A stretch of 64,000 bases of DNA from RGIG4576 sp964536025 (GCA_964536025.1 CAZHXA010000001.1:1-64000), one strand, 5' to 3'; counted from the stretch's first letter, positions 18,587-28,328 are shown. Notes: generated by a model from the letters alone, not told the origin. Numbers and translations are program-made.

Positions 18587-19637
18587 TCCTATCATCACAC
18601 AACACAATCACCGCTTTGGGATAGTATTCATCTCTCTTTTACTATCCTTAATAGGGCTTGCCATTTGCAATTTATTAATTGGTTCGGTCGACATTCCTTC
18701 CCGAGAAATTTTCAATATGATTATGGGTAAAGAATGTTCCAATCGCGTGTGGGAAGTTATAATTTTCCAATCACGCATACCCACCATTATAACCGCAATT
18801 TTTGCAGGTTCGGCTTTAGCCGTATGCGGATTGCTTCTCCAAACCGTATTTAACAATCCCCTTGCCGACCCTTCTATTCTCGGCATTTCCACAGGTGCAA
18901 GCCTTGGCGTTGCCTTAATCATGTTATTAGGCGGAGGTTTGTCAAGCATTGGTTTGGGAATAATATCAACAGGATATTTAAGCACATTGGCAGGAGCTTT
19001 TATAGGTGCCATGCTTGTATTGCTTTTACTGCTATTATTTTCTTCTTTCGTAAAAAGTGCCACAATGTTGCTTATTATAGGCATTATGGTGAGCTACCTC
19101 ACATCAAGTGCCATATCTCTTCTCAACTTTTTTGCCACCAAAGAAGGCGTACATTCATTCGTAATATGGGGCATGGGTAATTTTTCAGGAGTATCAAGCG
19201 ATGAAATAACAATCTTTTCCATATCAGTGATATTGGTTCTTTTAGCTTCACTTCTCATGGTAAAACCGCTTAACGCACTTTTACTCGGCACTAAATATGC
19301 CGAAAATTTAGGAGTAAACATACAACGCACAAGAAATTCCTTGTTACTCATCACAGGATTACTTACTGCCATCGTTACCGCCTATTGTGGTCCTATAAGC
19401 TTTTTAGGACTTGTTGTTCCTCACATAGCACGTTTATCACTTAACACATCCAACCACAACACTCTGCTACCCATCACCATGCTATCGGGTGCGGTTATGG
19501 CTCTTTTGTGTACTCTTATAAGCGTAGCACCGGCATCAATAGGAATAATTCCTATAAATGCCATTACTCCAATAATAGGAGTCCCTATCATAATCTATAT
19601 AATTTTAAATCGTAGAAAACTTCAGTATTTCAATTGA
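18579..19637 (+). CDS. btuC: FecCD/BtuC-family ABC permease
   Basis: The 352-residue product is a FecCD-type inner-membrane permease with about ten hydrophobic segments. Typical motifs are SRIPTIITAIFAGSALAVCGLLLQ, NPLADPSILGISTGASLG and GPISFLGLVVPHIARL, the last carrying the cytoplasmic coupling helix. It overlaps btuF by 8 nt and is followed 1 nt later by the ATPase gene, so the three form one translationally coupled importer. The family handles cobalamin, heme and ferric siderophores, and the sequence alone does not decide among them. Confidence 0.88.
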   Translation: MNNPIITQHNHRFGIVFISLLLSLIGLAICNLLIGSVDIPSREIFNMIMGKECSNRVWEVIIFQSRIPTIITAIFAGSALAVCGLLLQTVFNNPLADPSILGISTGASLGVALIMLLGGGLSSIGLGIISTGYLSTLAGAFIGAMLVLLLLLLFSSFVKSATMLLIIGIMVSYLTSSAISLLNFFATKEGVHSFVIWGMGNFSGVSSDEITIFSISVILVLLASLLMVKPLNALLLGTKYAENLGVNIQRTRNSLLLITGLLTAIVTAYCGPISFLGLVVPHIARLSLNTSNHNTLLPITMLSGAVMALLCTLISVAPASIGIIPINAITPIIGVPIIIYIILNRRKLQYFN

Positions 19638-19638
19638 T

Positions 19639-20640
19639 ATGCCGATACTCAGCACACATAATCTATCAGTAGGATACCGTAAAAACAAGTCTTGTTCAAC
19701 TATCATGACCGGACTTGAATTAGAGTTAAATAGTGGGACTCTTGTTGCACTTGTGGGAGCCAACGGTATAGGTAAATCTACTCTTTTACGCACTATAGTT
19801 GGTAATCAAGCTCCATTATCGGGTATAATCAATCTTAATGGGCATGATATTTCAAAGATAAGCAAAAAAGAGCTTTCTCACCTGCTTGGCATTGTAAATA
19901 CCGACCGAACTCAAGCCGGAGGGCTTACAGTAAGAGAACTTGTTGCTTTAGGACGACAACCTTACACAGGTTTTCTTGGAATACTCGATAAAAACGATAA
20001 TAATATTATAGCTGAATCGATGCTTAGTGCCGGGATAAGCCACAAAGCCGATAGTTTCTTGGCTGAACTTTCTGATGGAGAACGACAAAAGGTTATGATT
20101 GCAAAAGCTCTGGCACAACAAACGCCGGTTATCATCCTTGACGAGCCTACGGCATTTCTCGATGTTGAAAGTCGTCTTGAAACAATGCTGTTATTGCATC
20201 GTTTGGCTCATGAGCAAAACAAAGCTATTCTATTATCTTCTCACGATTTATCTCAATCGCTTATGCTTGCCGATGAACTTTGGGTTATTAACCATAAACG
20301 TGAAATGTATTGCGGAAATACCGAAGATATTGCCTTATCGGGAGTTTTAAGTTCTATTTTCACATCACCTAACATTACATTCGACTCCACGCAAGGTGAT
20401 TTTCGCATAAAACGAACTTACCTGCAATCGGTCAATCTTTCATGTAACGATGAATCTCTAAATAGATGGATAACAAATGCGTTAAACAGAAACAATATAG
20501 CCACAAGCAACAACGATAAAGATTGTGCAATTTCAATTACAGCCGTTTCTCCTACCGACATAACGATAAAGCACAAAAACAATACAACGCAAGTAACATC
20601 AATTGCAAGCACAATCGCCACAATCACCCAAATATTGTAA
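19639..20640 (+). CDS. btuD: ABC importer ATPase (BtuD/FecE type) with C-terminal extension
   Basis: This subunit powers the importer. Walker A is GANGIGKST (residues 40-48), the ABC signature is LSDGERQKV, Walker B is VIILDEPTAFLD, and the H-loop is SSHDLSQS. The core ends near residue 245. About 80 further residues follow, with a Q/K/T/I-rich end, so the protein (333 aa) is longer than the roughly 255-residue E. coli enzymes. It starts 1 nt after the permease stop. Directly past its stop begins unrelated, more GC-rich sequence carrying restriction-system remnants, and no terminator hairpin is visible. Confidence 0.87.
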   Translation: MPILSTHNLSVGYRKNKSCSTIMTGLELELNSGTLVALVGANGIGKSTLLRTIVGNQAPLSGIINLNGHDISKISKKELSHLLGIVNTDRTQAGGLTVRELVALGRQPYTGFLGILDKNDNNIIAESMLSAGISHKADSFLAELSDGERQKVMIAKALAQQTPVIILDEPTAFLDVESRLETMLLLHRLAHEQNKAILLSSHDLSQSLMLADELWVINHKREMYCGNTEDIALSGVLSSIFTSPNITFDSTQGDFRIKRTYLQSVNLSCNDESLNRWITNALNRNNIATSNNDKDCAISITAVSPTDITIKHKNNTTQVTSIASTIATITQIL

Positions 20641-20756
20641 TTGTCGACACCCACTCCTCCGATGACAGTGTATTGGTCGGACTCGTAGGACCGGTCTGAC
20701 ATGTTCATTGTCATCACGGACACACGAGCCGTGCATATTTTGAATATTTGCATTAT

Positions 20757-21103
20757 TGCGGTAGTATTCATATTGCTCTTTGGTTGCGGCGATTTCAGCC
20801 GGCAGACCTTGCGACAGGTCATTTACCAACGCCTCAAAGCGGTCGAGGATAGCTACTATCTTCTCTTGAAGTTCGAGGGGCGGGACGGGGATGACAATCT
20901 TATCCAAACGAGCGACAGAGAGCCCTGGCTGAGCTCCAGATGTCTTATACTGATTTAAATTAGCATGGGTAAGGATATGGTATATATACTTTGGATTATT
21001 AGCACCTTTATCCTTAACCATTACTGCATGGTCAGTTGCATGAAACGCACCATTAGCATAAGCTACATTTCCACACAATGCTCTTTGCCACCGCGATAAA
21101 GCA
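20757..21103 (-). pseudogene. hsdS: hsdS 3' fragment (type I restriction specificity subunit)
   Basis: On the minus strand the frame 21129-20599 encodes the second half of an HsdS target-recognition domain (CGNVAYANGAFHATDHAVMV), then GLSVARLDKIVIPVPPLELQ and the dimerising helix EKIVAILDRFEALVNDLS, ending near EYYR. The first half of the protein is absent. The tail beyond about 20757 has no HsdS similarity and the frame runs into the end of btuD antisense. Base composition is richer in G+C than the flanks. Together with the hsdM fragment it is the remnant of a deleted type I restriction-modification system. Confidence 0.8.
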
Positions 21104-21796
21104 CGCCGGGTCGTAAACCTTGTTGACATATTCGCGATTATGGCTCACGATACGGGCAAGCAATTCGCTCACTTCTTGCGGTGTGTAGTATTCTCCGCCA
21201 CTCTTGCCGGCATTGGAGGCATACATGCTCATCAAATACTCGTAAGCATCACCGAAGAGGTCGATTTGATTGTCTGTATATTCACCTTTAAGGTCGATAT
21301 TGTCTATGTTGTTGAGAATCTTGGTGAGTTGTTCGTTTCGTTTTTCCACCGTACCGCCGAGTTTGTTGGAATTTACATTGATGTCGGCAAACAGTCCTTT
21401 AAGGTCGGGTTCGCTCTCGGTTCCCACTGCTGACGCCTCAATGGATTTGAATATATTATCGAGCGTAACATTGAGATTGGGGTCGCTCTTGGCACGATTG
21501 CGAACGTTGCAGAAAAGTTGCGACGGCAAAATGAAGAACCCCTTTTCTCGCACAAGGTCTACCTTAGCTCCGGCAGCGGCATCATCGGAGAAATTGGCGT
21601 AATCGAAATGAGCATCGCCTGCCGCACGTTGCCTCTGATTGATGTAGTTAGTGATATTTTCGGAAATAAAACGATAAAAAAGTATGCCGAGAACGTAGCT
21701 CTTGAAGTCCCAACCGTCTACCGAGTTGCGGAGGTCTTCGGCAGTAGCCCAAATAGCTTTGAAAAGTTCTTGTTTTTAATGAGTGCTTGTTGCCAT
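21104..21796 (-). pseudogene. hsdM: hsdM 5' fragment (type I DNA methyltransferase subunit)
   Basis: From the ATG at 21796 the minus strand reads MATSTH, then a TAA stop at codon 7, then KQELFKAIWATAEDLRNSVDG in the same frame, continuing through the HsdM N-terminal domain (WDFKSYVLGILFYRFISENI, SGGEYYTPQEVSELLARI). It breaks off at VYDPAC, the first half of the SAM-binding motif DPACGSG. What follows is HsdS sequence, reached through a deletion junction near 21103 and a probable one-base frameshift just after it. No functional methyltransferase can be made. Confidence 0.85.
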
Positions 21797-21861
21797 TTAA
21801 TATGTAATGTTTGGTTTAGTTTGTTAATAGTAATTTAATGATGACGTTAGCTTCAATAACA

Positions 21862-21869
21862 CAAATATA
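21862..21869 (-). promoter_or_regulatory. -7 element of the relic hsdM promoter
   Basis: TATATTTG on the minus strand, 66 nt upstream of the broken hsdM start, matches TAnnTTTG. If still active it would transcribe the remnant toward the 3' end of btuD. Confidence 0.5.
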
Positions 21870-21900
21870 GTGAATTTTTTATTAAAATTTTCAAAAGCCT

Positions 21901-21955
21901 AAAAAAGAATAAGCCCGGCTTCTGTTTTCAGCAAGTCGGGCTCATTCTTTTATGA
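21901..21955 (-). terminator. Terminator of secA
   Basis: AAAGAATAAGCCCG (about 21904-21917) pairs with CGGGCTCATTCTTT (21937-21950) with one wobble. On the minus strand the stem is followed by six T. It lies just past the secA stop. Confidence 0.9.
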
Positions 21956-21967
21956 TTTATCAAGACA

Positions 21968-24900
21968 TTAATCCAATTTTCCGTGACAGTTTTTATATTT
22001 TTTACCACTACCACAAGGACATAGGTCATTACGTCCCACTTTAGGCTCGGCAACAATCGGATCAACCGGTCTTTGAGGTCCTTGAGGAGCCGATGCAGCC
22101 ACATGTTGAGCTTCAGCACCCGGATAAGCCTCACGACTTGTGCGATATTGCGGAACTTGAGGTTTTATGGGTTGTGGAGCTTGTTGTACCTGTGGAGCCG
22201 GAGCTTCTTGAGGATTAGGATTTTCGGCAACAATTATTTGTCCACGCATCAATTTTGAAACCGAAGCCGTATTCATCGTATTCAACATGTTTGTGAACAA
22301 ATTGAACGATTCAATCTTATAGATAACCAACGGGTCTTTTTGCTCATAACTTGCATTTTGAACAGATTGACGTAACTCATCAAGTTCACGCAAGTGTTCT
22401 TTCCATACATTATCGATGGTCATAAGCAATACCGCTTTTTGCCATGCTTTTGAAATAGACTTACCCTGAGTGTTATAAGCCTCTTCAATATCGGCCATAA
22501 TACGGTAGCCACGTTTACCATCGGTAATAGGCACTTGAATCATACCTTTGGCTCCATGCTGTTCAACAATCATTTTAATAACAGGATAAGCCACATCGGC
22601 AATATTATCCGATTTGCGATTGAACGCATCTACAGCAGCACGATATATAGCATCAACCTTAGCTTCAGAATCCATTTTTGAATAAGCATCTTCAGCAAAA
22701 GGAAGTTCTATTGCGAAAGTTGATAATGCTTGCATTTTCAAATCATTGAAATCTACCGATTTGTCAACTATATTGGTAGCACAATCATAAATCATGTTCA
22801 AGATGTCAACACCCATACGTTCACCCAACAAAGCATGGTGACGACGATTGTAAACAGCATTACGCTGGTTATTCATCACATCATCATAATCAACCAAGTG
22901 TTTACGCACCCCGAAGTGATTTTCTTCCACACGTTTTTGAGCATTTTCTATGGATTTGGTTATCATTGAAGACTCAAGCATCTCACCTTCTTTAAAACCG
23001 AAACTATCCAAACGCTTAATCATGCTATCTGACACGAATTTACGCATCAAGTCATCTTCAAATGACACATAGAACACAGAAGACCCTTTGTCACCTTGAC
23101 GACCGGCACGACCACGCAACTGACGGTCAACACGACGTGACTCATGGCGTTCGGTACCTATAATAGCAAGACCACCTGCAGCCTCAACCTCAGGAGTCAA
23201 CTTAATATCGGTACCACGACCAGCCATATTAGTAGCAATAGTTACAACGCCTTTACGACCTGCTTGTGCCACAATATCGGCTTCTTTTTGGTGTAATTTT
23301 GCATTAAGCACATTGTGCGGTATGCGACGAACGGTAAGCATGCGACTTAACAATTCGGAAATTTCAACCGAAGTTGTACCCACAAGCACCGGGCGACCTT
23401 GATTCAACAAATTCTGTATTTCTTCAATTACCGCATTATATTTTTCTTTCTTTGTACGATAAACGCGGTCGTTCATATCAAGACGTTGAACCGGGCGATT
23501 AGTAGGTATGGTTACAACATCAAGTTTATAAATATCCCAGAATTCACCGGCTTCGGTCTCGGCTGTACCTGTCATACCGGCAAGTTTGTGATACATGCGG
23601 AAATAATTTTGCAATGTAATAGTAGCAAAAGTTTGAGTAGCAGCTTCAACTTTCACATTTTCCTTTGCTTCAATTGCTTGATGCAAGCCATCGCTATAAC
23701 GACGACCTTCCATGATACGACCTGTCTGTTCATCAACGATTTTCACTTTACCGTCTTCGGTAACAACATATTCAACGTCTTTATTAAACAACGTATATGC
23801 TTTCAACAATTGATTGACAGTGTGAACACGTTCAGCCTTAACAGCATATTCCGACATCAATTCGTCTTTCTTTGCAATTTTTTCAGCATCAGAGATTTGT
23901 TCAGTTTCAACAGCCGACAATTGAGATGCAATATCAGGAAGGACAAAGAACTTAGGGTCATTTGCCTTACCGGTCAATATATCTATACCTTTATCGGTCA
24001 AGTGAACACTATTATTCTTTTCATCGATTACAAAATACAAAGGATCGGTAACGATGTACATTTCACGGTTATTATCTTGCATGTAATGAGCTTCGGTAGC
24101 AAGCATTGCCTGCTTAACACCTTCCTGACTCAAGAACTTGATAAGAGGACCATACTTGGGAAGACCTTTATAAGCACGGAACAATTTCAAGTTACCTTCC
24201 TTTACTTTTTCCTTATCATCACTTGCCATAAGTGTCTTAGCCTCAACAAGCAAATCGGTAACAAGACGACGCTGTGCATTATAAACATTTTCTACATTGC
24301 TACGATATTCCATGAACAATTGGTCATCACCCTTAGGCACAGGACCGGCAATAATCAACGGAGTACGAGCATCGTCGATAAGCACTGAATCGACCTCATC
24401 GACTATGGCATAATTATGTGGTCGTTGAACCAACTCTTCGGGAGCCATAGCCATGTTATCACGCAAGTAGTCAAAACCAAACTCATTATTTGTACCAAAT
24501 GTAATATCGGCATTATAAGCGGCACGACGTTCGGGCGAATTAGGTTGCGTTTTATCGATACAAGCAACCGACAAACCATGGAACATATACAACGGTCCCA
24601 TCCATTCAGAGTCACGTTTTGCCAAATAGTCGTTCACGGTTACGACATGAACGCCATTACCGGTAAGAGCGTTCAAGAACACCGGCAATGTGGCAACAAG
24701 CGTTTTACCTTCACCGGTAGCCATTTCGGCAATTTTACCTTTACTATCTTTACCGTTACCGTTATCATTAAGAACGATACCACCTATAAGCTGTACATCA
24801 TAATGCACCATGCTCCAAGTGACTTCATTTCCACCGGCAACCCAATGGTTCTTATATATAGCCTTATCGCCTTCTATTGTTATGAAATCTCTACCTTGAG

Positions 24901-25318
24901 CTGCAAGTTCGCGGTCAAATTGAGTTGCAGTAACTTCAATTGTTTCATTTTCCTTAAAACGACGTGCAGTATCTTTTACAACAGCAAAAACTAATGGAAG
25001 AACCTTTTTAAGTTCAACTTCCAAGTCTTCAAGGATTTCCTTGTTTAACTTATCGATTTCTTCCCAAAGTGGTTCACGCTTTTCATAATCAAGCGTTTCT
25101 ACTTCTTCCTTCAAAGCAGCCACTTTATCTCTTTTCTCTTTAACGGCATCGCTTAATTGAGCTTTTACCTCATCTATTTTGGCACGCAACTCATCATTAG
25201 TAAGCTTTTCCAATTGAGGATAGATAGCCAAGATACTTTCAAGCACAGGGCGTATCTCACGCAAATCGCGATCGGACTTGCTTCCAAACAGTGATTTTAA
25301 AAAATCTACGAATCCCAT
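21968..25318 (-). CDS. secA: Preprotein translocase ATPase SecA
   Basis: SecA drives unfolded preproteins through SecYEG, the first step also for all T9SS cargo. The 1116-residue protein has Walker A MATGEGKTLVATLP near residue 200, DEVDSVLIDDARTPLII, the NBD2 motif TNMAGRGTDIKL and GERMGVDILNMIYD in the helical domains. It ends in a proline/glutamine-rich linker and the zinc-binding tail CPCGSGKKYKNCHGK. It is longer than the 901-residue E. coli protein because of insertions typical of Bacteroidota (for example acidic coiled-coil residues about 50-110). It has its own promoter and terminator and appears monocistronic. Confidence 0.97.
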   Translation of the reverse strand: MGFVDFLKSLFGSKSDRDLREIRPVLESILAIYPQLEKLTNDELRAKIDEVKAQLSDAVKEKRDKVAALKEEVETLDYEKREPLWEEIDKLNKEILEDLEVELKKVLPLVFAVVKDTARRFKENETIEVTATQFDRELAAQGRDFITIEGDKAIYKNHWVAGGNEVTWSMVHYDVQLIGGIVLNDNGNGKDSKGKIAEMATGEGKTLVATLPVFLNALTGNGVHVVTVNDYLAKRDSEWMGPLYMFHGLSVACIDKTQPNSPERRAAYNADITFGTNNEFGFDYLRDNMAMAPEELVQRPHNYAIVDEVDSVLIDDARTPLIIAGPVPKGDDQLFMEYRSNVENVYNAQRRLVTDLLVEAKTLMASDDKEKVKEGNLKLFRAYKGLPKYGPLIKFLSQEGVKQAMLATEAHYMQDNNREMYIVTDPLYFVIDEKNNSVHLTDKGIDILTGKANDPKFFVLPDIASQLSAVETEQISDAEKIAKKDELMSEYAVKAERVHTVNQLLKAYTLFNKDVEYVVTEDGKVKIVDEQTGRIMEGRRYSDGLHQAIEAKENVKVEAATQTFATITLQNYFRMYHKLAGMTGTAETEAGEFWDIYKLDVVTIPTNRPVQRLDMNDRVYRTKKEKYNAVIEEIQNLLNQGRPVLVGTTSVEISELLSRMLTVRRIPHNVLNAKLHQKEADIVAQAGRKGVVTIATNMAGRGTDIKLTPEVEAAGGLAIIGTERHESRRVDRQLRGRAGRQGDKGSSVFYVSFEDDLMRKFVSDSMIKRLDSFGFKEGEMLESSMITKSIENAQKRVEENHFGVRKHLVDYDDVMNNQRNAVYNRRHHALLGERMGVDILNMIYDCATNIVDKSVDFNDLKMQALSTFAIELPFAEDAYSKMDSEAKVDAIYRAAVDAFNRKSDNIADVAYPVIKMIVEQHGAKGMIQVPITDGKRGYRIMADIEEAYNTQGKSISKAWQKAVLLMTIDNVWKEHLRELDELRQSVQNASYEQKDPLVIYKIESFNLFTNMLNTMNTASVSKLMRGQIIVAENPNPQEAPAPQVQQAPQPIKPQVPQYRTSREAYPGAEAQHVAASAPQGPQRPVDPIVAEPKVGRNDLCPCGSGKKYKNCHGKLD

Positions 25319-25431
25319 TTATATAATATGTTTTTTATTTTCAATAAAAATTAATGTATTTCCGAGCAACTCAGGGAAACACAAAGCCGGTTCACAAATG
25401 CTTTAATTTCATGCAACCATGCTTAACTCTG

Positions 25432-25459
25432 CAAAGATAATGAAATGTTTGTAAACATT
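25432..25459 (-). promoter_or_regulatory. secA promoter with overlapping inverted repeat
   Basis: TATCTTTG on the minus strand (25439-25432) is a consensus -7 element, giving a leader of about 105 nt. Immediately upstream, 25444-25459 is an inverted repeat (AATGTTT-GT-AAACATT) that covers the space where the -33 contact would be, as an operator might. Confidence 0.6.
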
Positions 25460-25474
25460 CTAAATAAAGCCGTA

Positions 25475-27079
25475 TTATTCAAAAACATAAGGCTTCTCGG
25501 TAGCCGCATTCGGCGAACGAATCCTCAACAGACGCGAAACAGTAGGAGCCAAGATTGTGGCATCTACCGGCGTATTTATCTTTTGAGCTTTTATTGAAGG
25601 GTGTAAGAAATACACCGGAGAAGAAATAGCACAAGAACGCACATATTTTTCCTTTTGAACGTGCGTGTTGTTGTCGGAAGCCAAAATAGTCCAACCCGGC
25701 ATTATTTCTACAATAATATCTCCGGAATGTCCGGCAACAACGCCATTTTGCATACGCTGTGCTTTTATTCCTACCGGATTATCTATTATTTCATCTATAG
25801 AATAGGACTCTACGACTCCACTCATTCTACGCAAGAAATCGCTTGCATTCTTTCGTATTTCTTTTAAATTGATATTTCTTTCATTTATGAGCTTTCTATT
25901 AAGATAGAAACACTTGTCGTTATAATCATCCACCCATTGAGCATTACCATATACAGCCATCAAGTAAAGGTTAAGTAATGATTTTGCTTTGGAAGGAGTA
26001 AACACCCCCGATGGAATGTTATATTTTGCATCAACAGGAGTATTGTCTTCAAAATAACCAGTAGAAGCCACTACGACCAATGTATTTTTGAGTCCTACGC
26101 TCCTATCTATGGCATCAAAAAGACGTCCAAGTTGTTTGTCAAGTCGTAAATATTTATCTTGAAGCTCTACACTGCCATATCCGGCATCACTGCTATAAGA
26201 AGACAACGTATATGCAATGTTAAGCATATCCATTTCACCGCGTCTTCCCATATTTAGAGACTTCAAGAAGTCAAGAGCTACCGATGTAACTTCTTCATTG
26301 ACTAAAGCCGATTTTTTATATTTTTCATAACGGTCTTTACGCGAAGAAGGGAATATATATTTAAAGGGATAATATTTTTTTAATGCCGGTATTCCCGGAT
26401 AATCGGTTAAATCCATCATTGGCGACCACGACATAGTATCAATGCGTGTCGACAACGGCATTTTATAATTTCTGTTGGTAATAAATTGTGGAACATCGGT
26501 ATAATAAGTCGTAGTAGACCATTTCCCGTTTACATCATTTATCCAATATGCTCCATTTCCTGCATGACCTGCCAAAATTATTGCTTGCTGAGCATCGGGA
26601 GCTATTGAATAGACATATCCCAAACCTCCGCCATTCATTTTAAGTTCATCGCTTACTGTTGACACTTGTAATGCTTGCGGAGAGAGTTTTTCACTTGTGA
26701 AATTTCCTAATTTATCAGGGTCACACAAGATTTTTTTAGATATTCGTTTCTGCACATCATACACTTTGGCACTACTCAAACCGTTTATACGAGGATAAGC
26801 ACCGGTTACAAACATGGCAGTACTCGAAACAATATCTAAATTATCAATATTGAAATCAACATTTTCAAAACAAGCTCCATTTTGAACAAGGAGTTTAAAT
26901 CCGTTTTCGCCAAAATGATTTTGAAGCAGTTCGATATAATCACTTCTCAATTGGTCTATCATTATCTCTACGACCAATTGAGGACGTCCTCCTGCTGTTT
27001 GCGACACGGCAGAAAGTGCTACCATCGATGCCAAAATCGATGTTATAAGCCTATTTCTTTGCCTTTTTTTATGTCGCAT
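25475..27079 (-). CDS. Alkaline-phosphatase-superfamily protein, probably catalytically degenerate
   Basis: The 534-residue product has an N-terminal signal/anchor segment (about residues 10-28) and then the AP-superfamily fold: VVEIMIDQLRSDYIELL (D42 at the first metal-ligand position), STAMFVTGAYP at the nucleophile strand (S85/S86/T87 candidates), and GHSGDIIVEIMPGW near the end. The other metal motifs are not recognisable: the usual DxxGH is replaced by SSDAGYGS, and the TADHG block by ASTGYFEDN. An active phosphatase is therefore doubtful. The gene overlaps the upstream lnb-like gene by 37 nt if the first ATG is used; a later start is possible. It may be a structural or binding partner. 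Confidence 0.7.
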   Translation of the reverse strand: MRHKKRQRNRLITSILASMVALSAVSQTAGGRPQLVVEIMIDQLRSDYIELLQNHFGENGFKLLVQNGACFENVDFNIDNLDIVSSTAMFVTGAYPRINGLSSAKVYDVQKRISKKILCDPDKLGNFTSEKLSPQALQVSTVSDELKMNGGGLGYVYSIAPDAQQAIILAGHAGNGAYWINDVNGKWSTTTYYTDVPQFITNRNYKMPLSTRIDTMSWSPMMDLTDYPGIPALKKYYPFKYIFPSSRKDRYEKYKKSALVNEEVTSVALDFLKSLNMGRRGEMDMLNIAYTLSSYSSDAGYGSVELQDKYLRLDKQLGRLFDAIDRSVGLKNTLVVVASTGYFEDNTPVDAKYNIPSGVFTPSKAKSLLNLYLMAVYGNAQWVDDYNDKCFYLNRKLINERNINLKEIRKNASDFLRRMSGVVESYSIDEIIDNPVGIKAQRMQNGVVAGHSGDIIVEIMPGWTILASDNNTHVQKEKYVRSCAISSPVYFLHPSIKAQKINTPVDATILAPTVSRLLRIRSPNAATEKPYVFE

Positions 27080-28278
27080 TTATTGAGTTTTCTATAAATT
27101 AATATATAGTTTACCGAACGCACCATTAAGCACAATAATAACGGTATAGCTGCAACGTTGAAAACTTGCGGAATCAAATACCATGCCAATAAAAGTGCAA
27201 TCAGCACCACAAAGTTAGCAAAATGATAGCAAAAAAGAAGTTTTTTTGCTGATTTTATCCAAATTAATATTGCAGGAATCACATAAAACGGATTTACCCA
27301 TACCCCATTCCAATTGGGCGATGTAGCTTCATGTGTAGATATAAAAATCAAGAAAAACAACAAAAAACCATATAATGACATTAATCCATATAGTAATGTA
27401 TCAAACCATCGAGTAACTTTTACATGAGTTAAGTCATTAACGGTAAGTAGCACTGAAACAAGCAATAGCACACAGAAAACGCACATCGGAGTTGCCCACC
27501 ACGATGTGGGAGGCAACACGTCCCCCAGTTTACTACCTTCATTCAAAACGATAGTTTCTTTTACGAGAGGAACTCGTTTACCATCACGTTCAAATGTAGC
27601 TTTGCCACATGCCTCCATCAACACCATAGGCACAAACATTTGTTCTCTGTATGTAATCGGTCTATCCAAACCGGTGCCCAAAGCCATATCGATGCCAAAT
27701 TGAGACCAAGAGTAGTTTGCATTGTATTTATGCATCATTTTTCTAAATGTCAATGTATCGTGCATCGCAGGATATTCCAACGTTCCTTCAGTAGCCATTT
27801 CTATTATATCGCGAGGACGTGTTGAACAATTATCCAACACATAATTATAACGATAAGTCGCATTCCTTGGCAAAGCGTTATTTTCCAAATATATACATAC
27901 CGCAAGTGCTTGTTCTTGAGATAAATTAAGCACTTGCTCAACAACCTTACGACGGTCATAACCAAGCAACATATATTCAGTACTGTATCCACGCACCATA
28001 TAATCGGTTTCGCCTTTTATGAATCTATACACAAAATTAGGTGCATTGAAGTCGAATACGCCGTAATTATAAAATACTCCACGACCATCGGCAAAAGACA
28101 CTTTTATTCCGGCATGACCATACAATTCATACTCCAAACTACCGGGATAATAAGTAATCAAACTCACTGAAATGGAATCACTCTTGGTCGCAACAGGGTT
28201 TACAAACGTTTTTTGACTCGCATTCAAAGTCAAAATATTCATTATCATTAACAATGGTACAATAAAATACCTATTCAT
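27043..28278 (-). CDS. lnb: Lnb-like lipoprotein N-acyltransferase (DUF4105)
   Basis: The 411-residue protein pairs a signal-anchored periplasmic domain (about residues 25-235) with five hydrophobic segments (about 260-400). This is the Lnb layout: DUF4105 plus a five-helix membrane part. A papain-like pair is visible as H55 (ELYGHAGIK) and C151 (VLDNCSTRPRD). Family knowledge: Lnb transfers an acyl chain to the N-terminal cysteine of lipoproteins in Bacteroides, which lack Lnt. Many lipoproteins, including PorK in this window, would be substrates. It lies about 50 nt after the AraC gene and overlaps the phosphatase-like gene. Confidence 0.78.
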   Translation of the reverse strand: MNRYFIVPLLMIMNILTLNASQKTFVNPVATKSDSISVSLITYYPGSLEYELYGHAGIKVSFADGRGVFYNYGVFDFNAPNFVYRFIKGETDYMVRGYSTEYMLLGYDRRKVVEQVLNLSQEQALAVCIYLENNALPRNATYRYNYVLDNCSTRPRDIIEMATEGTLEYPAMHDTLTFRKMMHKYNANYSWSQFGIDMALGTGLDRPITYREQMFVPMVLMEACGKATFERDGKRVPLVKETIVLNEGSKLGDVLPPTSWWATPMCVFCVLLLVSVLLTVNDLTHVKVTRWFDTLLYGLMSLYGFLLFFLIFISTHEATSPNWNGVWVNPFYVIPAILIWIKSAKKLLFCYHFANFVVLIALLLAWYLIPQVFNVAAIPLLLCLMVRSVNYILIYRKLNKCDIKKGKEIGL

Positions 28279-28328
28279 ATCACTATAAAAGTTCTAAATG
28301 ATACAACATAAACAGAAAACAAACTTCA

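Noticed and set aside
20418..20822. 134-residue minus-strand frame over the btuD 3' end
   Set aside because: It overlaps btuD antisense, has no family motif, and appears only because of the junction with the hsd remnant.
23399..24388. 329-residue plus-strand reading frame antisense to secA
   Set aside because: It is composed of low-information Ile/Phe/His-rich sequence with no motif, and lies wholly inside the strongly supported secA gene.
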